Below, piece by piece: positions 35,971 to 47,519 of a stretch of DNA of 64,000 bases. How positions within the stretch are numbered: position 1 is the stretch's first letter; every line of letters begins with the position of its first letter. The notes beneath the pieces are model-generated. The model was given only the letters and a program-made list of their open reading frames with translations. It was not told the origin of the DNA and did not search any database. This stretch comes from Pomphorhynchus laevis (taxonomy: Eukaryota > Acanthocephala > Palaeacanthocephala > Echinorhynchida > Pomphorhynchidae). Both the position numbers and the translations under genes were made by a program. Location of the stretch: contig WNNJ02001830.1 in the NCBI GenBank assembly GCA_012934845.2, positions 1 through 64,000 on the forward strand. Direction: 5' to 3'.

Positions 35971-36430
35971 TTTTTAAAATAGATTTTTACAAAGAGATAA
36001 ATTGTCTTTGATCGAAATTATCTTTAAATGTAAGGAATATAATGATAAGTGAATAGAAACACATCATATATGGAGAAAAATTTGCCGAAAAATAGATAGC
36101 TTTCGAAAATATTAAGAATAAAACATAATACACAATAATAGCATTTATCACATCAGGTTGGAAAAGTAAATATATCGATATGCTTAAACAAGAAAACACA
36201 CGGAATGTTTCCTACTTATCGCCTAAAGTGACGGGGTGCTCAAGTATATTCCTAACTACGTAATGAATGATGACATTACAAAGGCGTGTAATGAATATAA
36301 ATACACATTTCTTTGACTTAATAGAATTTGGTATCGACTGGAAATCGGTCATCATAAATGGGAGTTAGATGAAATTTTATCCGTGCAAAGTGATAAACCC
36401 GCGTTAGAATATGCGTTAAAAGTCGTTATT
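35971..36430. other. Noncoding AT-rich stretch
   Basis: Nothing recognised. Confidence 0.4.
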
Positions 36431-36439
36431 TGCGATCAA

Positions 36440-36645
36440 GAACTTTCCAAATGGAGTTTCCCACCATGCTTCAAATGTCAACATTGGAGGCATTATTAGT
36501 CTATTGCAGAAATGAAATGAAAATGTGTTCATTGCCCAGATTCTTGTCCATCGCACGACTGCCCCAATAGAAACGCCTTCAAATGTACAAATTGTTGTGG
36601 AGCACATAAAGCTTACAATCACAACTGTAATTCTAAGTCTATAAT
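36440..36645 (+). pseudogene. LINE ORF1 zinc-knuckle fragment
   Basis: Plus strand reads PPCFKCQHWRHY, then KCVHCPDSCPSHDCPN and FKCTNCCGAHKAYNHNC, three CCHC-type knuckles of a LINE ORF1 with two in-frame stops between the first and second. It may be ORF1 of the CR1-like copy that resumes at 37060, or of another LINE. Confidence 0.65.
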
Positions 36646-37055
36646 TCTTATAATTCTCAGACTATATATCAAAAACCGCATACAGCGAGGATCTTAGTAA
36701 TGACAGAGGTAGTAGCCTCAGCAAGTGAATAGAGATCAAATGTATGATAAACTGGCAAACAAAATCATAATATCTTCAAAATATTATTATAAATCTGAGA
36801 TCTGAGATTAGATCTGAGATCTTGAACGGAATCGAAAATACTAAAAGCATTGAGTACATAAGCACCATGTAACGTGATAATGCAAAGACAGTTAATCCTT
36901 AAAGAATAATATATTTTGATTCAAAAACATTTTGTCTCTTTGTGCATATCTATCAAAATTTTCTTTTTTTAAAGGTTTCAAAGAACAATTACAATTGTAA
37001 TTCTCAGTCTATAATTTTTATAATTCTCAGACTATATATCAAAAACCTCATACAA
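36609..37055. repeat. Direct repeats of about 75 bp flanking 36685-36980
   Basis: TGTAATTCT-AGTCTATAATT ... CAGACTATATATCAAAAACC occurs at 36630 and 36996, with similar ends (CATACAGCGAGGAT / CATACAACGAAGAT). Confidence 0.7.
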
Positions 37056-37059
37056 CGAA

Positions 37060-38530
37060 GATATTAACTCGTCCATCCGCAATCGTATATTTCCTTCACA
37101 CTGGAAATTCGCTATCGTTTGTCCCCTCCTTAAGAAACAATTGCTCGACCCCTCACTTCCTTCTAGCTATCACCCTATTTCACACCTCCATATTATTTCC
37201 AAGCTCTTAGAGCGCCTTATCTTAATACAGATCAACGTTTATCTCTTCTCATTCAATCTGTACCCTCCTTTCCAATCCGCTTTCCGATCTAATCACTCAA
37301 CAGAAATCGCCTGCATGAAAGTTTACAACGACCGACTCATTTCTCGTGACAAGACTCTATATAGTGTTCTCATCTCCCTCGACATCTCCTCCGCCTTCGA
37401 TATCGTCGGCCACTCCATCCTCCTTTCTCGCCATCGTTATGATTACGGCTTTTCTTACTTCTCATAGCATGGCTCGATTCATATCTATCCAAATGTTCTT
37501 TTCAAGTCTGTTCAAATTCATCATCATCTCATACTATCCTATTTTATGCGGGGTCCCACAAGGTTCAGTCCTAGAAACCCTGCTTTTTCTCTTCTACTTG
37601 GCCATCTCTTTCCGTTTATCAAAGCTTACTCCTTTAACGTCATGCAATACGCCGATGGCATCCTCATTTATGCTCATGCACCCACCCATCGCATACACGA
37701 TATTGCAATTTCTGCCTCCAACTGCCTATCTTCTATCTACAAACGTATCTCCCATCTTCGTCTCGTTCTAAACCCAGACAAGTTCAAAATAATGTGGATC
37801 CTCCCCCTGTATCTTTTGTCTCATCAATCATTTCCATAGTCCACAATATCACTTTCTTAGGAGTCCCTTTCGATAATCACCTTTCTTTTAAACCCTTCGT
37901 TCGCGACAAGGTTCGCTTGTCTAACTTAATTCTGCATAAGATCCGTCGTATCCGCCTCCTTATCAACTTCCGTTCCTGTATGTCTCTTCTTTCATCGCTT
38001 CTTTCGACTAAAATCGATTTCTGCATCAGCCTTTTCGCAAATTCTCCAAAATCCATCATCCTACTCCTACAACGCATCATCAACTCCGCCGTTCGAGTGC
38101 TCCTACGTCTCCGTCGCTTTGACCACACATCCATATATCTTGCTCAACAATCCTGGCCCACAATCCACATCATCATACAACTCCGCCTTCTTCTCGTAAC
38201 TTTTAGTCTCATCGCTGTCGGCTCTTTATCGTTCATCAACCTCTCTTTCTTAGACGACACTCGTCCCACCTCTCTATCACTGCGTACCCGTAATTCCCTC
38301 TTACTCTACGTTCCAAATTACTCTAACAATTACGGTCTCCGATTCTTCCTCGTCGCCGCCCCACTCGCCTTGAATCAGCTCTAACTCGACGTCTGCCGCG
38401 CTCCCTTTTTATTACATTCAAATGCCGTCTCCGCACCCACCTACTCGACACATGATTTAGATTTTTGTTTTTTGTTGTTTTGGACATTTAAGCGTGTCCC
38501 GGCATGCATTTGCCACGTAAAAGTAAATCA
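37060..38530 (+). mobile_element. CR1/L2-like LINE copy C, RT nearly complete
   Basis: The best-preserved copy. LDPSLPSSYHPISHLHIISK then LLERLILIQINVYL; FQSAFRSNHSTEIACMKVYN; LISLDISSAFDIVGHSILLS (catalytic aspartate region); GVPQGSVLETLLF; NVMQYADGILIYAHAP (YADG replaces YADD); then SFKPFVRDKVRLSNLILHKI through NNYGLRFFLVAAPLALNQL. Split among a few frames. Ends with TTGCCACGTAAAAGTAAATC. It encodes the RT that would copy the RNA at the target; no endonuclease is present in this copy. Confidence 0.88.
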
Positions 38531-38539
38531 TTTTTATTC

Positions 38540-39745
38540 TTGACATCTCTTCTGCATTTGACATCGTCGATCATTATCTTTCTAACTCGGCTTCGTCATG
38601 ACTATGATTAACCTTTTTCTACTGTAACTTGGTTCATTTCTTATATGTAAAACGGATCTTTCTTGTTCACGCCAACTCATCTTAATCAATATATTCTTCC
38701 ATTTTTCATTGTGTTCCACAATGCTCTGTTATATGGCATCCCATTTTCTTCTTTCTTCTCGATGACTTGTCTGTTATAACTCGCGACCACTATTTTTTCC
38801 TAATGTAGTATACCGATGGTATCATCATCTAGTCTAACACTCATCATCCTTGTTTTCTCGATATACCTATTTCTACTATGAATTGTCTGGTTTAGCTTCA
38901 AACATCTTTCCTCTTTCGTCTAGCTCCTAGTCCTGCATAGTCCTAAATTATGTGGGTTATTCATTATCACCTCAATATAACTCAACTTACTTTATGTATT
39001 AATTCTATCATTCTTCCAATCATTGACAATTTGATATTTTTAGATTTCCACTTCTACAATCTCCTTTCTCTCAAACCTTTTGTGCGTGGCAAAGTTCGTT
39101 TTTCCTTCCTAATTCATCGAAATATCCGTATGCTGGTCGACTTCTATGCTTGCCTCGCTCTTATATGGGCTATCTCCATATAACATATCACTAACTCTTC
39201 CACTCGTTTTTTCCCGTCTTCTCCACTTTGACAATAAATCTCTTTATCTTGTCTTCCTATCTTGGCCAACCATCAACCATCTTGTCAATTCTCGTTTGCG
39301 TCTAGTTACTTTTCATCTTTTTGTTATTGTTACTCTCTCACCCACTTACACTTCGTTCATCTTAATGACTGACGTTTTGTTTCTTTTACACTGCGGTGAA
39401 GTAATTATCTAATACTCCACGTTCCTACGCATTTTTATTATGTCCTCCGCACTTTTATTGTTGTCGTTCCTCACTTTGAATTAGTTTCAATCTTAGTCCG
39501 TTCTTTCTTGTTCGTTTCCACTCATTAAACGATGCCCACTTTCCCGGACGATGGCTCCACCTTAACAACAAATCTAAAATTTATCGTCATAACATCTCCA
39601 ACTCAGAATGTTATATCATATATCTTCAACAAATAATTCAACTTCACCGTCCGCTTTCTCTTGTGCCTCCAACGTTTCGCCACACATCCACTCACCTCCC
39701 TCATCTTCAATATTTTTCCTTCACTTTCTTTAACTTAGTCGTTTG
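38540..39745 (+). mobile_element. CR1/L2-like LINE copy D, strongly diverged
   Basis: Follows copy C head to tail. DISSAFDIVDH-like start, LSLKPFVRGKVRFSFLIHRN, then a second worn partial tail at 39480-39740. Many breaks. Represents an older subfamily. Confidence 0.65.
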
Positions 39746-39899
39746 TAATATTTCTGCATTTTGATTGATTTTATTACATGGGCTTGTAAGATGAAGGCTA
39801 AATAGAGGCTGAATTATTATTAAAATGGGGAGTTTAACCCACGGGGTTATTTACTCGATCACAACAAATCATTGATAAAGTCAACAAAATAAAATTAAA

Positions 39900-41400
39900 T
39901 TAAAAGTAATGTGATACTCGATTACACGAGATGCTACAATAATTAAGAACAACCTTTTGAAAACTAGCCACGGGCAGTGTAACTATATCGTAAGGAAGAC
40001 GATTCCAAGCTCGTAATGTTCTATGGGATAATCGAGAGAATGTGTTACTTGACACTTGTCCACAATTCATCAGATGAAACGAGTGGCACCGTCTTCTATT
40101 TGTTATCATATATTGTTGTTAATATCCGTTAATTCTCTTCACCATAAAGTAAATGGCTAACATATCAAGGTAAATTAACCTGTAACGGACACCATTAACA
40201 TTAATCGCGAGTAGGCGTTGTGAGTAGCTTAGATTTGAAATTTCATTGCATAATTTGCTATCACGTCGTAGAATACATTCTAAACTGTTAACCTCATCCT
40301 TGAAAAATGGAAAATTTGCTTGGATACTGTATTCTAAATGAGAACGTACTAGAAATTTATACAAGACGGCAAAACATTGAGGTGATAGGTGCGAAAGAAC
40401 ATTCTTAATAATGTAAAGTATCCTCTTAGCTTCAGCACATCTCCGATCAGTGTCAACTCTAGGTCCGATCCAAAATTATTCCCAAATCCAGAACACTCTC
40501 AACTGTTTCGATTTCTTGTAACCCTAGCATATATAAAGATATAAGTGTAGACCTACCAAAGCGCATGTGAGCACATTTTGATACATTAATTAATTAATCG
40601 GTCTGACAACTCCATTCATAAATTTTATCAACTTCCATCTGAAATTTCACACGGTCAGCTAACGAATCAATTTTAGCCCATATTTTTAATCATCAGCGTA
40701 CGCAATACATCCACAATTAATTTTATGCAACAAGAAGTCAACGAAAATTGAAAATAAGTGAGGTCTCAATACTGTCCCTTGAGGAACACCGGTATTCAAA
40801 TCTCTAGGATAAGATAGGCTTTCACCAATACGGACATAAAATTGACGATCACTGAGGAAATTGCTGACCCAACCAACAACACTGAGGTGATACAGTAAGA
40901 AATCCATACGTAGTTTAGTAGAGAATGAGGTACTTGTTCAAATGCCGGCTGAAGTCAAAGAATATAACATCTACACAGTGCCCGATATAGATCAAGTCTA
41001 CCCAATCCTCACGTGCACACAAAAGATTTGATAGGGAAGATCTGCCTTTTCGGAAACCATGTTGTGCAGAACTTAGAAGGTTATACATGTTTAAATGAGA
41101 AATTATTCTGCTATGCACAATTCGCTCTAAGATCTTGCTTACGTGACTCGTTAAACTAATCGGCCTGTAGTTATTGGGTTTTGACTTATCGCCTTTCTTA
41201 TGAATAGGAACAATAGTGACTATTCGACAGTCATTAGGAACAGTACAGGAATCTAAGGACCTTTGGAATAAATCACAAAGCGGCCCCGCGAGATGATTAG
41301 TTAATACACGCAGAATAAACGGACAAATGTTGTCAGAACCAGCAACAGAGGAGAAAGGGATATTTAGCAAGTGTCTTGAAACTTCCTCTTTATCCAACAA
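39900..41400 (-). pseudogene. Reverse transcriptase of the PHD-ORF1 LINE
   Basis: GSDNICPFILRVL, IVPIHKKGDKSKPNNYRPIS, QHGFRKGRSSLSNLL, VDVIFFDFSRHLNK (catalytic Asp box, AFD worn), VGWVSNFLSDRQFYVRIG, GVPQGTVLRPHLFSIF, GCIAYADD, then RSHLEYSIQANFPFF and RLSHRTLRAWNRLPYDIV at the C-terminus. Broken in several places. Acts in target-primed reverse transcription. Confidence 0.85.
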
Positions 41401-42650
41401 TCATCAATAGCAGAATGACAACGTAATGAAAAATCAACAGTATTTGCGAACGACAAGAGTCTAGAAGTATCAACAAGATGCCATAGTCGCTTACGAACTA
41501 TCGGTTCAATATCGTCCGAAATAACTTCGGAGCACGAAGGAATCAAGACTGTGAGTACCCCATGATCACTAGACCCTAAAGGAGGAAGATGCTTAAGATC
41601 ACGAACTTGTGTTTCACTTTTCGAAAATATCAAGTCCAACATAGAAGAACTCAATCCACTGAACCTAGTATCACTACACACGTGCTGAAACAAAAGTAGT
41701 TTTTTGTCAAAAATCTCCAAAAACTGAGCCAACATTCCTAGCATTACATGTCAAGTTATCAGCCATCCCTATGATCTCAGTAGGTATCTTCGGTATATTA
41801 GTCACCAAAAAGAACATATGGGCAGCTTAACTTGCATAACCCCAACAATAGTGTCCTAATTTTGTCATCGAAGGTGGTCGAGTTTGGTGACCTGTAAAAG
41901 AAACCTAATGCAAATTTGAAACCCAATAGCATCGCCACTACAATTAAACATTTTAAACTTCTATCATCACAGGAGTATCGTTCTATCTTTAAAATTGTAG
42001 CAAATTCTGTCAAGTAAATAGCAACACGGCCGCCACGACGTCCTTGTAAACGATCATCCCTGATTAAGTTAAATCCAGAAATGCTTGCTATACAATCAAG
42101 GATGTTATCATGTAGCCAAGATTCGAAGATAGCTATATCATCATAATTGTGAGTAGTAGCTAATAATCTTAGATCATCAAGGTTAGTAAGTAGACTACGA
42201 ATATTAGTATATGCAACACGAGGGCCAGCCAAGCTCTTGAAAGCATTACGCTGCTGGTAAACCTTCGTAAAATCAATATTATTAGAGTAAGAGACACTTG
42301 TAGATTCTAATCTATTAGAATAGATCCCATCGAACAAATGGCGTTCGATGGCAAACAGGAAATTTTTTATGGTTAAGTTAGTCTCATCAGCATTTAACCT
42401 ATTTTGTAACTCAGTCGTAGCGGTAGATAGTAAAGAGCGCTCTTCAACAGATAAATCTTTCAATATTCGAACACTATTTCCTTTAAGCCTTATGCCTCGT
42501 GCCAAGACGCATTGTGCTTCATCATATGACTCAAGAACAAGTTTCAAAAGACGAGCTCGACCATCAGTCATGCGGCGTTCTAAACGAAACATGTTTAGAA
42601 CTTTTATTTTAGAAGCAACAACAGAGTCACTAGATACAAACATACACCTG
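41364..42650 (-). pseudogene. APE-like endonuclease and ORF1 end of the PHD-ORF1 LINE
   Basis: The 281-residue frame starts with an ORF1-type C-terminal domain (MTDGRARLLKLVLESYDEAQ, then GNSVRILKDLSVEERSLLST) and runs on to RVAYTNIRSLLTNLDDLRLL, AIFESWLHDNI, RRGGRVAIYL and FYRSPNS, the APE endonuclease. The downstream frame has LGSSDHGVLTVLIP with the catalytic SDH. It nicks the DNA target in related elements. Confidence 0.83.
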
Positions 42651-43012
42651 ATTACATTACGAACTGCAATAACATCATAATCTCATTTACTCTAGCCAGT
42701 GAAACTAGTAGACTCTGGAATACCACCGAAAAAGACACAACAAGACCTATCAACTTTACCACGTACTTTAAATAATGGTGATTGTTAGCAAGAATTAGTA
42801 TATTGGTTATTACAAGACGTGTCATTATTAGGTGGATTAATACAATTAGAAAGATGGTGCAACAAATCATGGACCATGTTCTCGTTCACTGGAGAAACGA
42901 TATTAATCGATGATACACTGTCACCTTTGTGATGAGACACTCCTTTCACGTCATCCAGAACAGAGTCTTCCACTATACATTTGTCCCGCACTTGTTTGCT
43001 TGCTAACCATTA

Positions 43013-43202
43013 CGTTCTGATGATGAAAGTAATAAAGAGTTACGTGAAACTCGGCATCCAATAGTAGTTGGTGTGGTTTGTTCAGCATTGTTCGTTATTG
43101 TTAAAGGACGTTGGTCAGCTGCACTCCTTATTTTATTTGAATGATTGACTATATATCGGCATTTGATTAATAGTTTATATCATGAGTTCATATCTATTGT
43201 TT
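43013..43202. repeat. Direct repeat next to CR1 insertion, left copy (about 190 bp)
   Basis: ACGTTCTGATGATGAAAGTA, then GGTGTGGTTTG and TTAAAGGACGTTGGT, repeated at 43424-43640. The pair brackets the CR1-like 3' end. Confidence 0.82.
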
Positions 43203-43423
43203 TATAAAAAAAGATTTATTTTAACGTGGCAAATGCGTACTAGCGCACGCTTACATGACCACCACAAACAAAAATGTAAATCACGTGTCGAGGTGTGAAC
43301 GAAGGAGGTGTTCGAATGTGATAAAGGAGAAAGCGCGGCGGACGTCGAGAGAGAGTTGATTCCAGGCGAGTGAGGCAGCGACGAGGAAGGATCGGAGACC
43401 ATAGTTGTTGGAGTAACCCATCA
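43203..43423 (-). mobile_element. CR1/L2-like LINE 3' end inserted in the LINE ORF1
   Basis: Minus strand: NNYGLRSFLVAASLAWNQLS, LDVRRAFSF, then the family tail (GTAAGCGTGCGC ... TTTGCCACGTTAAAATAAA). A 220-base truncated copy. Confidence 0.85.
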
Positions 43424-43640
43424 CGTTTTGATGATGAAAGTAATAAAGAGTTACGCAAAACTCGGCATCCACTAGTAGTTGGTGTGGTTTGCTCAGCATT
43501 GTTCGTTATTGTTAAAGGACGTTGGTAAGCTACACTCCTTATTTCATTTGAATGCTTGGCTTGACTAAATATCGGCAGTTGATTAATAGTCGATTAATAG
43601 CATTTGATTAATATTCATGAGTTTAGATCTATTACTTTGT
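43424..43640. repeat. Direct repeat next to CR1 insertion, right copy
   Basis: Partner of 43013-43202 with roughly 90 percent identity over the first 140 bases, then less. Confidence 0.8.
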
Positions 43641-43734
43641 ACTCTATTAATTAAAGTTTTTACAGATTCTAGAGCGTTGATTATATATATGGTGTTGGTT
43701 ATATCATTTTGAAATATATATGAAGCCCTATTCG

Positions 43735-44305
43735 TCAAATGACACTGATTTCTGATAGACTGATTGCCATTGATGACACGTGACGAGAAGGTTCGCGAAT
43801 GATATCTACCAGTAAGTGGAGTATTAACAGCTGGACATATTGACTGGCTACTGGTATCCTTATTTTCAATAACATCTTCATGACCACTGATATCATGGTC
43901 TCTAATAACATTAACATCAAGGATAGGTACTGTATTTTGATCATGACCAAATAGTATGATATGTCTAGTATCCGTTTCGGGGATGGATTACGCATATTTA
44001 TTAACGCAATTAACACTTCCTGATCCTAATTCACAAGTTTTCTGCTCAGTTTCTAAACGATTTTGTGACTGCAAATTAATATGTAGTTTGCCTATCATTC
44101 GTGCACAGCAAAATCCACAGAAAAATAGCTTTGTCGACAAAGAATTTACCATATCTTCTGAACATACAATCGTCGTCCAAATATCACAGTCAGGTGCGTC
44201 GCAGCTAACTTGTTGAGATACAAAAGATCTTTCTATCTTCGGATTTTTATATTGTGTAGGATAATTATTGTAAGACGAAAAATATTGTTTGCAAAAAATC
44301 GACAA
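43735..44305 (-). pseudogene. LINE ORF1 with PHD-like finger
   Basis: The N-terminal frame has CDAPDCDIWTTIVCSEDMV then LFFCGFCCARMIG, spaced like the C..C, W..C and C..C of a PHD finger, a domain known in ORF1 of some CR1-group LINEs. A later frame reads RHIILFGHDQNTVPILDVNV and SICPAVNTPLTGRYHSR. Broken. Confidence 0.6.
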
Positions 44306-44310
44306 TTCAG

Positions 44311-45120
44311 GTTTGTAAAAATCGGGACTTGATCAGTAATGCTGAATATCAACGTCTATATCCAACTGATGTATTTAACTTCTGTATTTAAAACTGCTGT
44401 ATTCACAAAATTATTATCACAAAACTGTTGTATTAAGCTGCTATATATACAAATATATAGTAATATTACTATATATATTAATGATAGAATATTAATCTTA
44501 TATATAATATTAATCTAATATATTAATATTCCAGATGGAATATTAATCTTATATTAATATTCCATCTGGTAACATTTGTAAGTAATTAATTATAATCAAG
44601 AATTAAAAAAATAAGAAATTTAAAAAATAAAAAATTTTAAATAAAATAATAAATAATAAAAAGGCCAAATTATCATTTTTTCGACTCGTCAATCTAATGT
44701 ATGGCATAACGGGGAGAACCTGTTGGTCAAGACAATTCCAAAAACTTAAATGAAACTCAACAAACACTGAGACGATCTACAAGTATTAAAATAGTTTCTG
44801 TTGTTACTGTTGAAGACGACTTAATTTGATCTAAGTAATTTTTAACGGAGGAATATTGTGTAGTAGCAATGCGACGTGTAAACAAAATCCAAACAGTTCA
44901 AATGGCGACATTGTGTAAAGCATGAGCAGCACGATAGCTTGTCGAAAGACGTGCTGCAGTTAGTATTGGAATGACAGCGTATGTTAAATCAAATTGTAAC
45001 CATAATTAACCAAAAGTGTTAACTGTTTATTAAAATTTGTTAATAAATAAAGATTTTCTTAATAAAATAAATAACATGGATAAATTTAAATTGTCGAATA
45101 AAGACAAAAAACGTCAGAAG
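44311..45120. other. AT-rich intergenic stretch
   Basis: No gene recognised. 44520-44580 carries the inverted pair TAATATTCCAGATGGAATAT and ATATTCCATCTGG. Confidence 0.4.
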
Positions 45121-45169
45121 TTTCTTCTTTGTCATCTTCTTTTTGAAGTCTTCTGTCTTCATGGCCTCA

Positions 45170-45236
45170 GGTCCAGTGGAATCTGAGCCCTCCAGCCCAT
45201 CCAACACGCCGCCCTCCGACTAAACCACCCGGGGTC
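45170..45236 (-). repeat. tRNA-like 3' tail of LINE copy 2
   Basis: Minus strand TGGTTTAGTCGG (45216-45227) as A box and GGGCTCAGATTCC (45178-45190) as B box. Matches the tail of copy 1, so the module belongs to the family or to a SINE that shares its end. Confidence 0.62.
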
Positions 45237-45401
45237 TTTCACCCCCCCCCAAAGAGTCCAGTCGGTGCGGACTATGCTGCGTAAACGCGAGACGAGGAGC
45301 TTGAGAAACCTTACTCTTTGTACTGGGGGACGTCCTCTTGAAAAGAAGACTAATCCTGAGATAGCCCAAGTACCCCCAGAGGCGCACTTATGTTTTCTCT
45401 T

Positions 45402-46361
45402 TCAATGCAGGTGTTGAGCCCGTTTCAGGGCCCATCTAGCTCTCATCAGGATACGTTTAAGTCTATCCAGGTCAGCTTTCGTTGACCACTTCATCGTAAT
45501 GGTGAATCCCAGGTATTTTACTCGATTTGCGAAGGTATGGAGTGGTTGATTAGTCAGGATGGAAGATAGAGCTGAGTGCCCATCTCTTGAGTTTATTCCT
45601 TGTGGCAGGGGCGCCATGAAAGACAACCAACTGCGATTTGGAGGATTTTAAAACAAGTTGGAAATGGGCAGCTGATCTTTTAATCTTGTAAAGAAACGGC
45701 TGATGTTAGAAACTACATCTTTGCACCTGCGTCCAGAGAACAGGGATGTGGTATCATCAGCATACATCACAAGATGTTGATCGTGTTTGAATTTTTTGTA
45801 TAGTTCAATAGAGGCAGCAAGATATAAGATTGGAGAAATTGGGGAGCCTTGAGGCACACCTGTAATGGGGTAGAACTGACGTGCATCAGGGTCGTCTTCA
45901 TAGAAGAATCTCTTGGTGTACAACAATATTTCCACCCTGTTAACAATTCTCGCAGGCAACCCGAGGGACCTGAAAGATGTAATAACAAAAGGAATGGAAA
46001 TACGGTCAAATGCATCCGAAAAGGCAAGAAAGACAGCCACATCAAGCTGATGACTATTATCTTGACAAAACTGTTGCACTTCACCTATTGCTGAATGGAC
46101 CGAGCGATCTTTTACGTACCCATTAAAACCTGGTGGGATTAAATTTCGCCTACTTAGATGGTCGCGGATTTTACGCGCAAGCGATTTTTCGTAAATGGTG
46201 ATGAGAGAGTTTTGAATTGAAATAGGCCGCATATCTTTAGGACATGTAGTCGACTTCTTTTTAGGTAAAAATACTCGACGGCTAATATTGATGATAACAA
46301 TGTCGGACGGGGAGGCTAATAGCATTGTTATGGCGACTTCTTTTCTCTGACTGTCTGTCAA
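45402..46361 (-). pseudogene. Reverse transcriptase of LINE copy 2
   Basis: PKDMRPISIQNSLITIYEKS, GFNGYVKDRSVHSAIGEVQQ, VFLAFSDAFDRISIPF (catalytic Asp box), GVPQGSPISPILYL, LVMYADDTTSLFSGRR (catalytic YADD), then after a break VKYLGFTITMKWSTKADL. The domain is otherwise uninterrupted from 46361 to 45648. Confidence 0.9.
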
Positions 46362-46432
46362 AAGCTGGCATACACGAGTAGAGAGTGGCGAAAACTTTCA
46401 TCCAAAACTTTATCAAGGCCTATCCTACCAAT

Positions 46433-47485
46433 TCAACCTAATGCTCTATCCTTCCAGCAGACAAACTTCTCCTTCTTAAATATCTTCCAGAAGGAAGACT
46501 GAGAAGGGCTAAGGCGAGAAATGCTTGCCTTATCCCTACTTAGCTGAAACCTATATCTGGTGCTCCAGTATTCATTCGAGAAGGCTTGTCTGACGGAAAC
46601 AGAGAGATTAGGAAGGTGTAGCATTTTAGCTAGGACCTTGAGTTTTGTTATAGTGGGATTGTATATGCGACCTTTATAGGTAGTCGATAGTACTGCGGTA
46701 GCTTGCGAAGAGAGGTAGGTATTAAATTCGGTCAAGCGCTCATTCCCAATTCGGGGGAAGAGTTGGATAGCTGCCTGAAAGAAGACCACCCTGATCAGAT
46801 CGAAGTGGAACCTTCTTTTCAGCAACGTATCTTCCTCTAACCGCCAACGAATTAGGTCATGAGAGGTGGTCTGTTGTTGGCGCGACTGCTCAGTACAGAA
46901 GGGTTTTAACAACCACTTCTTATGTAGCAGTAATATGTCGAGGAGTGAATTAGTTGTTGAACAATGAAAGGTGGGGGGATGGTGGTTTGTGAATAAGATA
47001 GTCATTCCTGACTCTGCGGTTTGCTGCATTAACCAACGACCATTTATGTCGTTGAAGTCACCAAGTAACATATCATAGCCACTACTTAATATACGATCCA
47101 GAAGATCACGGTTCTTGTGAATTTCTCCTGGCCGTATATAAATATTGGCTATGCTGATGCGTTTACCGTTCATACCAAGGCATATAGTTATACGAGATAG
47201 GGCAGGACAAGAGTAGTTAATAAGGAGGGAAGATCTTAAGGAGCATTTAACTAAGGTTAAAAGACCTTGAGATGAAGAGGAGTGAGGAGGGGTTATATAC
47301 GGAGTGAAGTGGGTGTATATATGCTGAGGGATAAATCGAGTAATGTCTTGGGGGATACGGATAGACCGCGTCTCCTGAAGGTTTATAACATCTGCATCTC
47401 TACCAGATAAAAGGCTAAGCGCAGAAGCACCTCCCGAATTCCACTGAAGGATATTCAGTGACAAAGGTTCAGGTTTACTCAACAT
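46433..47485 (-). CDS. APE-type endonuclease ORF of LINE copy 2
   Basis: 350 residues in one frame. LNILQWNSGG (Asn at the metal site), VINLQETRSI (Glu), IANIYIRPGE, DMLLGDFNDINGRW (GDFN) and NSLLDILL are the successive motifs of the apurinic endonuclease-like domain; the final SDH motif appears as TTSHDLIRWR. The C-terminal part (RRRFHFDLIRVVFFQAAIQL) is the linker to the RT, which continues in another frame at 46361. It would nick target DNA to prime reverse transcription. Confidence 0.88.
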   Translation of the reverse strand: MLSKPEPLSLNILQWNSGGASALSLLSGRDADVINLQETRSIRIPQDITRFIPQHIYTHFTPYITPPHSSSSQGLLTLVKCSLRSSLLINYSCPALSRITICLGMNGKRISIANIYIRPGEIHKNRDLLDRILSSGYDMLLGDFNDINGRWLMQQTAESGMTILFTNHHPPTFHCSTTNSLLDILLLHKKWLLKPFCTEQSRQQQTTSHDLIRWRLEEDTLLKRRFHFDLIRVVFFQAAIQLFPRIGNERLTEFNTYLSSQATAVLSTTYKGRIYNPTITKLKVLAKMLHLPNLSVSVRQAFSNEYWSTRYRFQLSRDKASISRLSPSQSSFWKIFKKEKFVCWKDRALG

Positions 47486-47519
47486 TTTGCTAGATTAGTT
47501 AGACGGGGGAAGCCAACCT

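Larger units (their letters stand above)
39746..44310 (-). mobile_element. APE-type LINE (CR1/jockey group) with PHD-like ORF1, decayed
   Basis: The minus strand reads ORF1 (44305 down to about 42650), APE endonuclease (about 42210 to 41364) and RT (41400 to 39900), with a 3' UTR to about 39746. A CR1-like 3' end is inserted at 43203-43423 within ORF1. Several frame breaks, but all domains are present. Confidence 0.85.

Noticed and set aside
37877-38134. Arg-rich 85-residue ORF opposite the CR1-like RT
   Set aside because: Shadow of the RT coding strand; its composition follows from the complementary codons.
42348-42680. 110-residue plus-strand ORF
   Set aside because: Antisense to the well-supported LINE ORF1/endonuclease frame at 41798-42643.
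45170-45236. Functional tRNA gene
   Set aside because: A and B boxes are present but the acceptor and anticodon arms do not pair into a full cloverleaf, and the module recurs at a LINE end.
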